Shown here: in pieces, positions 23,415 through 32,335 of the stretch
Position numbering within the stretch: position 1 is the first letter of the stretch
How the letters are laid out: every line of letters begins with the position of its first letter
Source of the DNA: DATDAH01 sp963792205
Lineage (GTDB): Bacteria; Actinomycetota; Acidimicrobiia; Acidimicrobiales; DATDAH01
Direction: 5' to 3'
NCBI GenBank assembly: GCA_963792205.1
Contig: CAWBVI010000005.1
Span: forward strand, 186,001 to 250,000
DNA: 64,000 nt
Translations under genes and position numbers: made by a program
The notes under the pieces: model-generated
What the model saw: only the letters and a program-made list of their open reading frames with translations
Database searches by the model: none
Told to the model about the DNA's origin: nothing

Positions 23415-24112
23415 TACGCCACCGAGGCCACCAGGTCGGCGGCGGCCTGGGACGGATCGTCGGCGCGGGTGATGGGTCGGCCGATGACGAGCAGGCTCGC
23501 TCCACCGTCGACGGCCTCTTGTGGGGTCCCGACCCGGGCCTGGTCGTCGGCCGGGGCCCCCTCGGGCCGGATGCCGGGGACGACCTTGACCATCCGGGGG
23601 ACGAGGGTGCGCAGGTCCGGCAGGTCGGCGACGGCGCAGACGATGCCCTCGCAGCCGCCCTCGGCGGCCACCCGCACCCGCTGCGGGATGATGTGCTCGG
23701 GGGCGTCGGCGTCGCTGGTGAGCACGGTGACGGCCACCGCGACGGGGTCCGGCAGGCCCGCGCTGACCGCGCCGTCGTGCAGGCCGCTGACGCCGGCCCG
23801 CAGCATCGGCGCGCCGCCGTGGGCGTGCATGGTGAGGTAACTCGCCCCCAGGGAGCCGAGCACCCGGGAGGACCGCTCGACCGTGGTGGGGATGTCGTGC
23901 AGCTTCAGGTCGACGAAGACCTTGTAGCCCTGGTCGATCATCGTGCCGATGGCGTCCGGACCGACGGCGGTGAACAGCTCGAGGCCGATCTTCACGACGC
24001 CGAACCACGGCTTCAGCTCGCGGGCCAGGCGGTTGGCCGCGACCAGGTCGTCGACGTCCAGGGCCAGGCAGAGCTTCTGGCGGAGTTCTTCGGGGACGGC
24101 GGACTCGCTCAA
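23414..24112 (-). CDS. pyrF: Orotidine 5'-phosphate decarboxylase
   Basis: It performs the last step of UMP synthesis. The short bacterial form (232 residues) has the catalytic array VFVDLKLHDIPTTVERS, with the Asp-Lys-x-x-Asp set (DLKLHD). VKIGLELFTAVGP precedes it and VVPGIRPEGAPADDQAR binds the phosphate. TTG at 24112 overlaps the pyrD stop as TTGA and gives a normal N-terminus (SESAVPEELRQKLCLALDV). A GTG at 24163 would add 17 residues inside pyrD. This form differs from the longer PyrF common in mycobacteria. Confidence 0.94.
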   Translation of the reverse strand: MSESAVPEELRQKLCLALDVDDLVAANRLARELKPWFGVVKIGLELFTAVGPDAIGTMIDQGYKVFVDLKLHDIPTTVERSSRVLGSLGASYLTMHAHGGAPMLRAGVSGLHDGAVSAGLPDPVAVAVTVLTSDADAPEHIIPQRVRVAAEGGCEGIVCAVADLPDLRTLVPRMVKVVPGIRPEGAPADDQARVGTPQEAVDGGASLLVIGRPITRADDPSQAAADLVASVA

Positions 24113-25023
24113 TGCATCGTTCCGATCAGCTCGCGCAAGTGGGATCTTCTGGTGCGTCGGCACCAGCTTTCTAGTTGATCGAGGACCCGGGAGGGCGCAC
24201 CCGGGTGGGCGAAGGTGGCGGTGCCGACCTGGATGGCCGACGCGCCGGCGGCGAGCAGGTCGATCGCGGTCGAGGCGTCGGTCACCCCGCCCACCCCGAC
24301 GATGGGCAGGTCAGGGTGGGCCGCGCGGACCGCGAACACCGCCCGCACGGCCACCGGGTGGATCGCCGGACCGGACAGACCGCCTCCCCCACCGCCGAAG
24401 CGCGGCCCGTCCCAGCCATCGTCCGGGAGGGTGGCCTGGACCGTGTTGACCAGCGTCACCGCCTCGGCCCCGGCGGCGACGACGGCATCGGCGATGGCGA
24501 CCAGGTCGGGGGTGTTCGGGCTCAGCTTGGCCCACCGGGGCCGGTCACAGGCCTCGGTGGCGGCGATGGCAGCCGCCGCCAGCTCGGGATCGTGGGCGAA
24601 GAGGTGCGCGCCTCCGTCGAGGTTCGGGCAGCTCAAGTTGACCTCGACCGCGACCACGTCGGCCGGCGCGCCGGCCAGGAGGGTCGCCGCCTCCGCGTAC
24701 TGCTCGACGGTCCGACCCCAGACCGAGGCCACCACCCGGGCGCCGTGGTCGAGCAGGCCGGGCAGGTCCTCGGCCAACCACGCCGTGACCCCCGGGTTCT
24801 GGAGCCCGATGCTGTTGACCATCCCCGCGGGGGCCTCCCGCACCCGCGGCGGCGGGTTCCCGGCCCAGGGCTCGGCGGAGAGGGACTTCACGACCACCGC
24901 CCCGAGACGGGCGAGGTCGAAGTACGCCGCCAGCTCGGCGCCGTGACCCGCGGTCCCCGATGCGGTCATGACCGGGTTGGGCAACGCCACCGACCCGACC
25001 GAGACGGTCAGCTCGGGCTCCAT
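24109..25023 (-). CDS. pyrD: Dihydroorotate dehydrogenase, class 1 (PyrD-B type)
   Basis: It oxidises dihydroorotate to orotate with FMN. The 304-residue cytosolic type is shown by NPVMTASGTAGHGAE at the N-terminus, AGMVNSIGLQNPG, and the catalytic cysteine in EVNLSCPN. VGVGGVTDASTAIDLLAAGA binds FMN phosphate. No membrane helix is present, so it is not the quinone-linked class 2. Class 1B enzymes need the PyrK iron-sulfur subunit, but carB and pyrD overlap (TGATG) and no pyrK is in the operon. Its electron acceptor is therefore unclear. Confidence 0.93.
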   Translation of the reverse strand: MEPELTVSVGSVALPNPVMTASGTAGHGAELAAYFDLARLGAVVVKSLSAEPWAGNPPPRVREAPAGMVNSIGLQNPGVTAWLAEDLPGLLDHGARVVASVWGRTVEQYAEAATLLAGAPADVVAVEVNLSCPNLDGGAHLFAHDPELAAAAIAATEACDRPRWAKLSPNTPDLVAIADAVVAAGAEAVTLVNTVQATLPDDGWDGPRFGGGGGGLSGPAIHPVAVRAVFAVRAAHPDLPIVGVGGVTDASTAIDLLAAGASAIQVGTATFAHPGAPSRVLDQLESWCRRTRRSHLRELIGTMH

Positions 25024-28000
25024 CAGAGGGGAAGGCTCAGCTGGTCGGCGTGCACGCCCCGGTGGTACTCCTGCAGCGTCCGGACCCGCAGCTCGTGGCG
25101 GGACCAGTCGGCCATGCCCCGGGCGGCCGCCAGGCCCGCGGCCGCGGTCGTGAGGACCGGGATGCCGGCGGCCGCGGCGGCGCGGCGGATGTGGGCCCCG
25201 TCGGCCCGTGGGCCGCGGCCCCGGGGGCTGTTGATGACCAGGTCGACCTTGCCCGACTCGATGAGCTCGACCGCGTCCTGACCGGACGCCTCGCCCAGCT
25301 TGGCCACGACCGTGGTCACCTCGATCCCCCGCGCCTCCAGGAACGCCGCGGTCCCGGCCGTGGCCGCGATGGCGAAGCCCAGGTCGCGCAGCAGCCGGGC
25401 GGCGGGCTCGGTCGTCGCCTTGTCGCGGTCGGCCAGCGACAGGAAGACCGTGCCGCTGTCCGGGAGCCGGTCGCCGACCGCGATCTGGCTCTTGGCGAAG
25501 GCCAACCCCACGGTGAGGTCGATACCCATGACCTCACCCGTGGACCGCATCTCGGGGCCCAGCACCGAGTCGACCTCGGGGAACCGGTCGAAGGGCAGGA
25601 CCGCTTCCTTCACCGCCACGTGGTCACCCGGCGCCTTCTCGCCGAGCAGGCCCTCGGCCCGCAGCTCGGCCAGGGTCGCCCCGACCATGATCCGCGCCGC
25701 CAGCTTGACCAGGGGCACGCCCGTGGCCTTGGCGACGAACGGCACGGTGCGCGACGCCCGGGGATTGGCCTCGATGACGAAGACCTGGCCGGCCTTGACC
25801 GCGTACTGCACGTTGATCAGCCCCCGCACGTCGAGGGCCTCGGCGATGGCCCGGGTGTGGGCCTCGATGACCTCGAGGGTCTCGGCCGAGAGGGTGGGCG
25901 GCGGGATGATGCAGGCGCTGTCGCCCGAGTGGACCCCGGCCTCCTCCACGTGCTCCATGACCCCGCCGATCAGGACCTCGCCGGTGTGGTCCCGGAGGGC
26001 GTCGACGTCGACCTCGGTGGCGTCCTCGAGGAAGCGGTCGACCAGCACCGGCCGCTCGGCCGACAAGCCGCCCTCCCGGCCCAGCGAACCGAACCCGGCC
26101 AGCTCGGCCATGGCGCCGCGGAGCCCGTCGTCGTCGTACACGATCGACATCGCCCGCCCGCCGAGCACGTAGGAGGGGCGCATCAGCACCGGGTAGCCCA
26201 CGCGCCCGACCACGGCCAGCGCCTCGTCCACGGTGACCGCCGTGCCCCCCGCCGGCTGCGGGATCTCCAGCCGGGCGCACAGGGCGCTCCACCGCTCCCG
26301 ATCCTCGGCCAGGTCGATGGCGGCCGGGCTCGTCCCCAGCACGAGGCCCTCGGGCAGGATCCCGGCCAGCTTGAGCGGGGTCTGGCCCCCGAGCGCCACG
26401 ATGACGCCCTTCACCTCGCCCGAGGCGGCCTCGGCCTCGAGCACGTTGAGCACGTCCTCGTGGGTCAGCGGCTCGAAGTACAGCCGGTCGCTGGTGTCGT
26501 AGTCGGTCGACACCGTCTCGGGGTTGCAGTTGACCATGACCGTCTCGTAGCCGGCGGCGCGCAGGGCGAAGCTGGCGTGGACGCAGCAGTAGTCGAACTC
26601 GATGCCCTGCCCGATGCGGTTCGGGCCTGAGCCCAGGATGACCACCTTGGGCCGCTCGCCCGGAGCGACCTCGTCCTCGTCCTCGTAGGTCGAGTAGTGG
26701 TACGGCGTGTGGGCGTCGAACTCGGCGCCGCAGGTGTCCACCGTCTTGAACGTCGTGCGCACCCCGGCCTCGAGGCGGGCCGCCCGCACGGCGGCGTCGT
26801 CCTCGCCCCACAGCCAGGCCAGCTGGGCGTCGCTGAACCCGAGCCGCTTGGCCCGCCGCCAGTCGGCCCGCGCCATGGCCGCGAGCCCCACCCCGGCCAG
26901 GTGGGCCCGCTCCTCGATGATGCGGCTGATCTGGTCGAGGAACCAGGGGTCGACCTTGGTGGCGGCGTAGAGTTCGTCGACCGTGATCCCCCGCCGTAGC
27001 GCCGCCTCCAGCTCGAAGGGGCGGTCCGGGGTCGCGATCGCGGCCCGGGCCAGCAGCTCGTCGTCGGTCAGCGCCTCGAGGGCCTCCTCGCCGGGATCGC
27101 AGTTGAGCCCCATCCGCCCGTGCTCGAGGGAGCGCAGGCCCTTCTGGAGCGACTCGGGGAACGTCCGCCCGATCGCCATGGCCTCCCCGACGGACTGCAT
27201 CTGGGTGCCGAGCACGGCGGGCTGACCCGGGAACTTCTCGAAGGCCCAGCGGGGCACCTTGGTCACGACGTAGTCGATGGTCGGCTCGAAGCAGGCCGGG
27301 GTCTTCTGGGTGATGTCGTTCGGGATCTCGTCGAGCGTGTAGCCGACCGCGAGGCGGGCGGCGATCTTGGCGATGGGAAACCCGGTGGCCTTCGAGGCGA
27401 GGGCCGAGGACCGGCTCACCCGGGGGTTCATCTCGATGACGACCATCTCGCCGTTCGTCGGGTCGAGGGCGAACTGGACGTTGGAGCCGCCGGTCTCGAC
27501 CCCCACCCGGCGGAGGCAGGCGAACGCGGCGTCCCGCATGGCCTGGTACTCGACGTCGGAGAGGGTCTGGGCGGGAGCGACGGTGATGGAGTCGCCGGTG
27601 TGCACGCCCATCGGGTCCACGTTCTCGATCGAGCAGATCACGACGCAGTTGTCCGCCCGGTCCCGCATGACCTCGAGCTCGAACTCCTTCCACCCCGCGA
27701 TCGACTGCTCGATGAGGATCTCCGAGATGGGGCTGGCCTCCAGCCCGTGGCGGGCCGCGGCCTCGAACTCCGCGGGCGTCGAGGCCATGCCCGTCCCCCG
27801 GCCGCCGAGGATGTAGGCGGGGCGGATGATGACCGGCAGGCCGATGCCGTCCACGACCTCGAGGGCTTCCTGCAGGGTGTGGGCGATGGCCGACGACGGG
27901 ACGCCGAGGCCGATCTCGATCATCGCGTGCTTGAAGCGCTCGCGGTCCTCGGCGGTGGCAATGGCCTCGGCGTTGGCGCCGATCAGCTCGACGCCGTGCT

Positions 28001-28328
28001 CCTCCAGCACGCCCGCCTCGACCAGGGCCATGGCCAGGTTCAGTGCCGTCTGGCCGCCGAGCGTCGGCAGCAAGGCGTCGGGCCGCTCCCGCTCGATGAT
28101 GCGGGACAGCACCTCCAGGTCCAGGGGCTCGACGTAGGTGGCGTCGGCGAAGTCCGGGTCGGTCATGATCGTGGCCGGGTTCGAGTTGGCCAGGATCACC
28201 CGGTAACCCTCCTCGCGCAGGACCCGGCAGGCCTGGGTGCCGGAGTAGTCGAACTCACAGGCCTGGCCGATGACGATCGGGCCCGAGCCGATGAGCAGGA
28301 TCGACTCGAGGTCGTCCCGGCGGGGCAT
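25023..28328 (-). CDS. carB: Carbamoyl-phosphate synthase large subunit
   Basis: It makes carbamoyl phosphate from bicarbonate, ammonia and two ATP. The 1101-residue protein has two homologous ATP-grasp halves: the first with IVIGQACEFDYSGTQACRVL and VIEMNPRVSRSSALASKATG, the second with PNRIGQGIEFDYCCVHASF and VIEANPRASRTVPFVAKATG. A C-terminal MGS-like regulatory domain follows (about 945-1075, INSPRGRGPRADGAHIRRAA). The ATG overlaps the carA stop and the stop overlaps pyrD (both TGATG). Length is normal. Confidence 0.97.
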   Translation of the reverse strand: MPRRDDLESILLIGSGPIVIGQACEFDYSGTQACRVLREEGYRVILANSNPATIMTDPDFADATYVEPLDLEVLSRIIERERPDALLPTLGGQTALNLAMALVEAGVLEEHGVELIGANAEAIATAEDRERFKHAMIEIGLGVPSSAIAHTLQEALEVVDGIGLPVIIRPAYILGGRGTGMASTPAEFEAAARHGLEASPISEILIEQSIAGWKEFELEVMRDRADNCVVICSIENVDPMGVHTGDSITVAPAQTLSDVEYQAMRDAAFACLRRVGVETGGSNVQFALDPTNGEMVVIEMNPRVSRSSALASKATGFPIAKIAARLAVGYTLDEIPNDITQKTPACFEPTIDYVVTKVPRWAFEKFPGQPAVLGTQMQSVGEAMAIGRTFPESLQKGLRSLEHGRMGLNCDPGEEALEALTDDELLARAAIATPDRPFELEAALRRGITVDELYAATKVDPWFLDQISRIIEERAHLAGVGLAAMARADWRRAKRLGFSDAQLAWLWGEDDAAVRAARLEAGVRTTFKTVDTCGAEFDAHTPYHYSTYEDEDEVAPGERPKVVILGSGPNRIGQGIEFDYCCVHASFALRAAGYETVMVNCNPETVSTDYDTSDRLYFEPLTHEDVLNVLEAEAASGEVKGVIVALGGQTPLKLAGILPEGLVLGTSPAAIDLAEDRERWSALCARLEIPQPAGGTAVTVDEALAVVGRVGYPVLMRPSYVLGGRAMSIVYDDDGLRGAMAELAGFGSLGREGGLSAERPVLVDRFLEDATEVDVDALRDHTGEVLIGGVMEHVEEAGVHSGDSACIIPPPTLSAETLEVIEAHTRAIAEALDVRGLINVQYAVKAGQVFVIEANPRASRTVPFVAKATGVPLVKLAARIMVGATLAELRAEGLLGEKAPGDHVAVKEAVLPFDRFPEVDSVLGPEMRSTGEVMGIDLTVGLAFAKSQIAVGDRLPDSGTVFLSLADRDKATTEPAARLLRDLGFAIAATAGTAAFLEARGIEVTTVVAKLGEASGQDAVELIESGKVDLVINSPRGRGPRADGAHIRRAAAAAGIPVLTTAAAGLAAARGMADWSRHELRVRTLQEYHRGVHADQLSLPL

Positions 28329-29410
28329 CAGTGCTCGTCCATGAGGTCGGCGAAGAGCGCGAAGAGGTAGCGGGCGTCGTGGGGACCGGGGCCGGCCTCA
28401 GGGTGGTACTGGACGCTGAAGGCGGGCACGTCGGTGCTGCGCAGGCCCTCGATGACCCCGTCGTTCAGGTTGACGTGGGTGACCTCGGCCCGGTCGAGGC
28501 TGTCGGGCGACACCGCGTAGTTGTGGTTCTGACTGGTGATCTCGATGCCGCCGGTGGCGAGGCGCTGGACGGGGTGGTTGCCGCCGTGGTGACCGAACGG
28601 GAGCTTGTGGGTGGCGCCGCCGAGGGCCGAGGCCAGCAGCTGGTGGCCGAGGCAGATGCCGAAGATCGGGACCTCGCCGAGGAGCTCGCGGATGGCCCCG
28701 GTGGTGGTGGTCACCGCCGCGGGATCGCCCGGCCCGTTGGAGAGGAACACGCCGTCGGGCCGGCGCGCCAGCACCTCTGACGCCGCCGTCCCGGCCGGGA
28801 CCACCTCGACCGTGGCCAGGTCGTGCAGGTGCCGGAGGATGGTCCGCTTGATGCCGAGGTCGTAGGCCACCACGCGGCGGGGGCCCTCCCCCACGGTGTA
28901 CGGCTCGGTGCAGCTCACCGCCGTGGCCAGGTCCTGGCCGTCGGTGCCCGGCTCGTCGAGCGCCGCCTGCTTCAACGTGGTCTCGTCGGCGGTGCCGAAC
29001 GCGCCCGGCATGGCCCCGACGTCCCGGATGTGCCGGGTCAGCCGGCGGGTGTCGATGCCGGCGATCCCGGGCACGCCGTGGCGCCGCAGGAAGGCATCGA
29101 GGTCGTCCTCGCTGCGCCAGTTGCTCCGGCGCCGGGCCAGGTCCCGGACGATGACCCCCCGACAGTGGGGCCGGGCGCTCTCGTCGTCGTCGGGCGTGAC
29201 GCCGTAGTTGCCGATGTGCGGGTAGGTGAAGGCGATCACCTGCCCTGCGTAGGACGGGTCGGTGATGACCTCCTGGTAGCCGGAGAGCACCGTGTTGAAC
29301 ACGACCTCTCCGGTCGCCACGCCTCCCGGCGGCTCCGCCCCGATGGCCTCCCCCTCGAAGGTCGTCCCGTCGGCCAGGACGAGCAGCGCCTCCTGGATCT
29401 GCCCGCTCAT
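28328..29410 (-). CDS. carA: Carbamoyl-phosphate synthase small subunit
   Basis: Glutaminase subunit that feeds ammonia to CarB. The N-terminal domain has LSGYQEVITDPSYAGQVIAF and the C-terminal class-I amidotransferase domain has the nucleophile in GICLGHQLLASALG. SQNHNYAV and VQYHPEAGPGPHD complete the triad. The ATG at 29410 overlaps the pyrC stop (ATGA). At 360 residues it is of ordinary length. It serves both pyrimidine and arginine synthesis, as no second carA is visible here. Confidence 0.97.
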   Translation of the reverse strand: MSGQIQEALLVLADGTTFEGEAIGAEPPGGVATGEVVFNTVLSGYQEVITDPSYAGQVIAFTYPHIGNYGVTPDDDESARPHCRGVIVRDLARRRSNWRSEDDLDAFLRRHGVPGIAGIDTRRLTRHIRDVGAMPGAFGTADETTLKQAALDEPGTDGQDLATAVSCTEPYTVGEGPRRVVAYDLGIKRTILRHLHDLATVEVVPAGTAASEVLARRPDGVFLSNGPGDPAAVTTTTGAIRELLGEVPIFGICLGHQLLASALGGATHKLPFGHHGGNHPVQRLATGGIEITSQNHNYAVSPDSLDRAEVTHVNLNDGVIEGLRSTDVPAFSVQYHPEAGPGPHDARYLFALFADLMDEH

Positions 29411-30693
29411 CGCTGCGCCTCGGCGTCGACGACGACCGCCTCGCCGGCGAGGACGGTGTGGCGGACGCGACCGGTGAGCTTCCGGCCGTCGTACGGGTTG
29501 TTGCGACTGCGGCTGGCCGAGTCGGCGGGGTCGACGGTCCACTCGGCGGTGGGGTCGATCACGCAGAGGTTGGCCGGGCGACCCTCGGCGACGGGGCCGC
29601 CGTGCTCGTCGCTCAGCCGGGCGATGGCCGCGGGCTGCCAGGACAGGACGGCGAGGGCCTGCTCGACGGGCAGGCCCACCTCGGTGAGCACGATGGCCAA
29701 GGCGTACTCGAGGCCGATCATGCCCGGCGGGGCGCCGTCGAAGGGCTTCTCCTTGTCCTCCTGGGTGTGCGGCGCGTGGTCGGTGGCGACGGCGTCGAAG
29801 GTGCCGTCGACCAGGCCCGCTCGGACGGCGTCGACGTCGGCCTGCTCCCGCAGCGGCGGGTTGACCTTGAAGCGCGGGTCGTAGCTCGCCACCTCGGCGT
29901 CGGTGAAGGTCAGGTGGTGGGGGGCGACCTCGGCGCTGACCCGGGCCCCGCTCGCCTTGGCCCGCCGGATGAGCTCGGTCGAGCCGGCCGTGCTCATGTG
30001 CTGGAAGTGGACCCGCGCCCCGGTGAGCCGAGCCAGGGCCAGGTCGCGGGCGACCATCACCTCTTCGGCCTCCGCGGGCACGCCGGGGATGCCGAGGCGG
30101 CTCGACCAGGCGCCCTCGTGCATGTGACCGCCCTCGGCCAGGGCCTCGACCTCGCAGTGCTGGGCCAGCACCACGTCGTGCGCCAGGCCGGTGGCGTACT
30201 CCATCGCCCGGCGCATCAAGCGGTCGTCCTGCACCCCGTTGCCGTCGTCGGTGAACAGGCGCACGCCCAGGTCGGCCAGCTCGGCCATCGGCGTCAACCG
30301 CTCCCCCGCCCGCTCGACGGAGATGGCGGCAGCCGGGTGGACCGCGCAGAGCGCATCGCGGCCGAGGGCCTGCACCTCGCGGACGACCGCCGCGCAGTCG
30401 ATCGCCGGGGTCGTGTTCGGCATCGCCACCACCGCAGTGAAGCCGCCCCGAGCCGCCGCCCGGGATCCGGTTTCCACCGTCTCCGCCTCCTCCCGGCCCG
30501 GCTCGCGGAGGTGGGCGTGGAGGTCGACCAATCCCGGGCCGACGATGCAGCCGCCGGCATCGAGCACGCGGTCGCCGGTCAGCCCCTCGCCCACCGCGAC
30601 GATGCGACCGTCGGCCACGGCGACGTCGGCCCGGCGGCTCCCGTCCTGGTCCACGACCGTCCCGCCCCGGATGACCAGGTCGGCGTCAGCCAC
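29407..30693 (-). CDS. pyrC: Dihydroorotase (class I, PyrC)
   Basis: A zinc amidohydrolase closing the dihydroorotate ring. The 428-residue protein carries VDLHAHLREPGREEAETVET (metal-binding HxH and substrate Arg), AMPNTTPAIDC, QHCEVEALAEGGHMHEG and SAEVAPHHLTFT. The catalytic Asp is in ATDHAPHTQEDKEKPFDGAP. It overlaps pyrB by eight bases at its start and carA (ATGA) at its end. All metal ligands are present. Confidence 0.96.
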   Translation of the reverse strand: MADADLVIRGGTVVDQDGSRRADVAVADGRIVAVGEGLTGDRVLDAGGCIVGPGLVDLHAHLREPGREEAETVETGSRAAARGGFTAVVAMPNTTPAIDCAAVVREVQALGRDALCAVHPAAAISVERAGERLTPMAELADLGVRLFTDDGNGVQDDRLMRRAMEYATGLAHDVVLAQHCEVEALAEGGHMHEGAWSSRLGIPGVPAEAEEVMVARDLALARLTGARVHFQHMSTAGSTELIRRAKASGARVSAEVAPHHLTFTDAEVASYDPRFKVNPPLREQADVDAVRAGLVDGTFDAVATDHAPHTQEDKEKPFDGAPPGMIGLEYALAIVLTEVGLPVEQALAVLSWQPAAIARLSDEHGGPVAEGRPANLCVIDPTAEWTVDPADSASRSRNNPYDGRKLTGRVRHTVLAGEAVVVDAEAQR

Positions 30694-31633
30694 CGACCGG
30701 CTCCCGCAGGCTGAGGTCCACGCCCGAGCCGAGGAGGAGGTAGAGCACCGCCATGCGCACGGCCACGCCGTTGCGGACCTGGTTGGTGACGACCGCCCGG
30801 GGCAGGTCGGCGACCTCGGCGGCGATCTCCACGCCGCGGTTCATCGGCCCCGGGTGCATGATCACCGCCTCGTCGGCCAGCAGGTCGACCCGGCGCCGGG
30901 TCAGGCCGTAGCCCCGGGTGTACTCCCGCAGCGAGGGCACGAGGGATTCGGTCATCCGTTCCTGCTGCATGCGCAGGAGGTAGACGACGTCGACCTTGGG
31001 CAGCACCGCGTCGAGGTCGCTGCTGACGGCGACGGGCCAGTCCTCGAGGCGGGGGGGCAGGAGCGTGGGCGGGGCGACCAGGGTCACCTCCGCGCCGAGG
31101 AGGGTGAAGGCGGCGACGTCGGAGCGGGCCACCCGGGAGTGCTTGACGTCACCGACGATGGCCACCTTCCGGCCTTCGACGGAGCCGAGCTCCTGGCGGA
31201 TCGTGTAGGCGTCGAGCAGGGCCTGAGTCGGGTGCTCGTGCCAGCCGTCGCCCGCGTTGATGACGGCGGCGTCGACCCAGCGGGTGATCTGCCAGGGCAC
31301 CCCCGCGGACCCGTGGCGCACGACGAGGCCGTCGACGCCCATGGCGCAGATGGTCTCGACGGTGTCCCGGACCGATTCGCCCTTGTTCACCGACGAGGTG
31401 CTGACCGAGAAGTTGACGGTGTCGGCCGAGAGGCGCTTGGCCGCGGTCTCGAAGCTGACCCGGGTGCGGGTGGAGTCCTCGTAGAAGCAGAACGCGACGG
31501 TCTTCCCCCGGAGGGCGGGGACCCGGGCGATGGGCCGGGCCGAGACCTCGACGAAGGTGTCGGTCAGCCGCAGGATCTCGTCGATGCCGTCCGCCCCGAG
31601 ATCGTCGATGGCGAGGAGATGCGACGGACTCAC
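30686..31633 (-). CDS. pyrB: Aspartate carbamoyltransferase, catalytic subunit
   Basis: It commits carbamoyl phosphate to pyrimidines. The 315-residue chain has the carbamoyl-phosphate loop FYEDSTRTRVSFETAAKRL, SSVNKGESVRDT (the 80s loop lysine) and INAGDGWHEHPTQALLDAY. The aspartate-domain block follows as VYLLRMQQER. It starts with GTG at 31633, preceded by AGGAGCGG from the repeated intergenic element. No pyrI regulatory chain is visible, so allosteric control is not expected. Confidence 0.96.
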   Translation of the reverse strand: MSPSHLLAIDDLGADGIDEILRLTDTFVEVSARPIARVPALRGKTVAFCFYEDSTRTRVSFETAAKRLSADTVNFSVSTSSVNKGESVRDTVETICAMGVDGLVVRHGSAGVPWQITRWVDAAVINAGDGWHEHPTQALLDAYTIRQELGSVEGRKVAIVGDVKHSRVARSDVAAFTLLGAEVTLVAPPTLLPPRLEDWPVAVSSDLDAVLPKVDVVYLLRMQQERMTESLVPSLREYTRGYGLTRRRVDLLADEAVIMHPGPMNRGVEIAAEVADLPRAVVTNQVRNGVAVRMAVLYLLLGSGVDLSLREPVGG

Positions 31634-31688
31634 GAGCTTCCGCTCCTGGCGACTTCGTCGCCGGGCCGCTGGGCCACCGCTCCGCTCA
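31631..31688 (-). repeat. Intergenic element copy B (pyrR-pyrB), carries pyrB ribosome binding site
   Basis: Starting with the pyrR stop, TGAGCGGAGCG, GGCC, AGCGGCC and AGGAGCGG align with the fmt-moaB spacer, while the central part differs (it includes GGCGAC-GAA-GTCGCC, a six-base hairpin). The shared ends and identical placement between stop and Shine-Dalgarno suggest one element family. Confidence 0.6.
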
Positions 31689-32240
31689 CTTGATCATCTC
31701 CCCCAGCTCGACGCCGTCGATGCTGACGTCGACCACCTCGTCGCGGCGGGTGGGGAGGTTCTTGCCCACGTAGTCGGGCCGGATGGGCAGCTCCCGGTGG
31801 CCCCGGTCGACGATCACCGCCAGCTGGATCGAGCGGGGCCGTCCGAAGTCGGTCAGCGCGTCGAGCGCGGCCCGGATCGTGCGGCCCGTGAAGAGCACGT
31901 CGTCGACCAGGACGACGATGCGCTCCGTGAGGTCGACGGGGATCTCCGTCGCCGCCTCGGGCATGACCGGCCGGAGGCCGATGTCGTCGCGGTAGAGGGC
32001 GACGTCGATGGTGCCGAGGTCGATGGGCGCCGCCCCTTCGTCGATCTCCTCGAGGGCGGCCACGAGGGCCTCGGCCATCGGTGCCCCACCGGTCTGCAGC
32101 CCGATCACCACGATCTCGGTGAGCCGGCCCTCGTTGCGCTCGATGATCTCGTGCGCCATCCGCCGGAGGGCCCGATGGATGTCGTCGCGGTCCATCACCT
32201 GGGCCCGGGCAGTGAAAACGCCCCCGTAGGGGGGCGTCAT
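31686..32240 (-). CDS. pyrR: Bifunctional pyr operon regulator / uracil phosphoribosyltransferase
   Basis: PyrR binds pyr mRNA in response to UMP and has weak uracil phosphoribosyltransferase activity. The protein has RRMAHEIIERNEG, VVIGLQTGGAPMAEAL, and the PRPP loop IVVLVDDVLFTGRTIRAALD. GRPRSIQLAVIVDRGHRELP and VGKNLPTRRDE follow, all typical. The ATG at 32240 gives 184 residues; ATG at 32195 and GTG at 32198 are alternatives. With the first start, codons 2-9 coincide with a terminator-like hairpin, so the true start is uncertain. It heads the pyr operon. Confidence 0.94.
   Translation of the reverse strand: MTPPYGGVFTARAQVMDRDDIHRALRRMAHEIIERNEGRLTEIVVIGLQTGGAPMAEALVAALEEIDEGAAPIDLGTIDVALYRDDIGLRPVMPEAATEIPVDLTERIVVLVDDVLFTGRTIRAALDALTDFGRPRSIQLAVIVDRGHRELPIRPDYVGKNLPTRRDEVVDVSIDGVELGEMIK
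32213..32238 (-). terminator. Intrinsic terminator / attenuator at the start of pyrR
   Basis: On the minus strand ACGCCCCCCTACGGGGGCGT forms a GC-rich stem (about eight base pairs with a four-base loop) followed directly by TTTTCAC. It lies 30 bases after a PyrR-type binding sequence, the arrangement expected of PyrR-controlled attenuation. The T-run is short, so termination may be partial. It overlaps the first codons of the longest pyrR frame. Confidence 0.7.
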
Positions 32241-32244
32241 CCTG

Positions 32245-32310
32245 CGCTCTCGTTCCGCCAAGCGGTCGATCCTCTCTGTCCGTACGGGCCTCACCGGACC
32301 CGCTTCACGG
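32245..32310 (-). promoter_or_regulatory. Probable PyrR-binding leader hairpin
   Basis: The minus strand reads GTCCG-loop-CGGAC, immediately followed by AGAGAGGATCGACC. The CAGAGAGG core (32272-32279) matches the conserved part of the PyrR-binding loop in Bacillus-type anti-antiterminators. UMP-bound PyrR would stabilise this fold and favour the terminator at 32213-32238. A TAGGGT hexamer near 32323-32328 may be the -10 of the operon promoter; no -35 is clear. Confidence 0.65.
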
Positions 32311-32335
32311 TCAGGTGCCGACCCTAGCGCGACGA

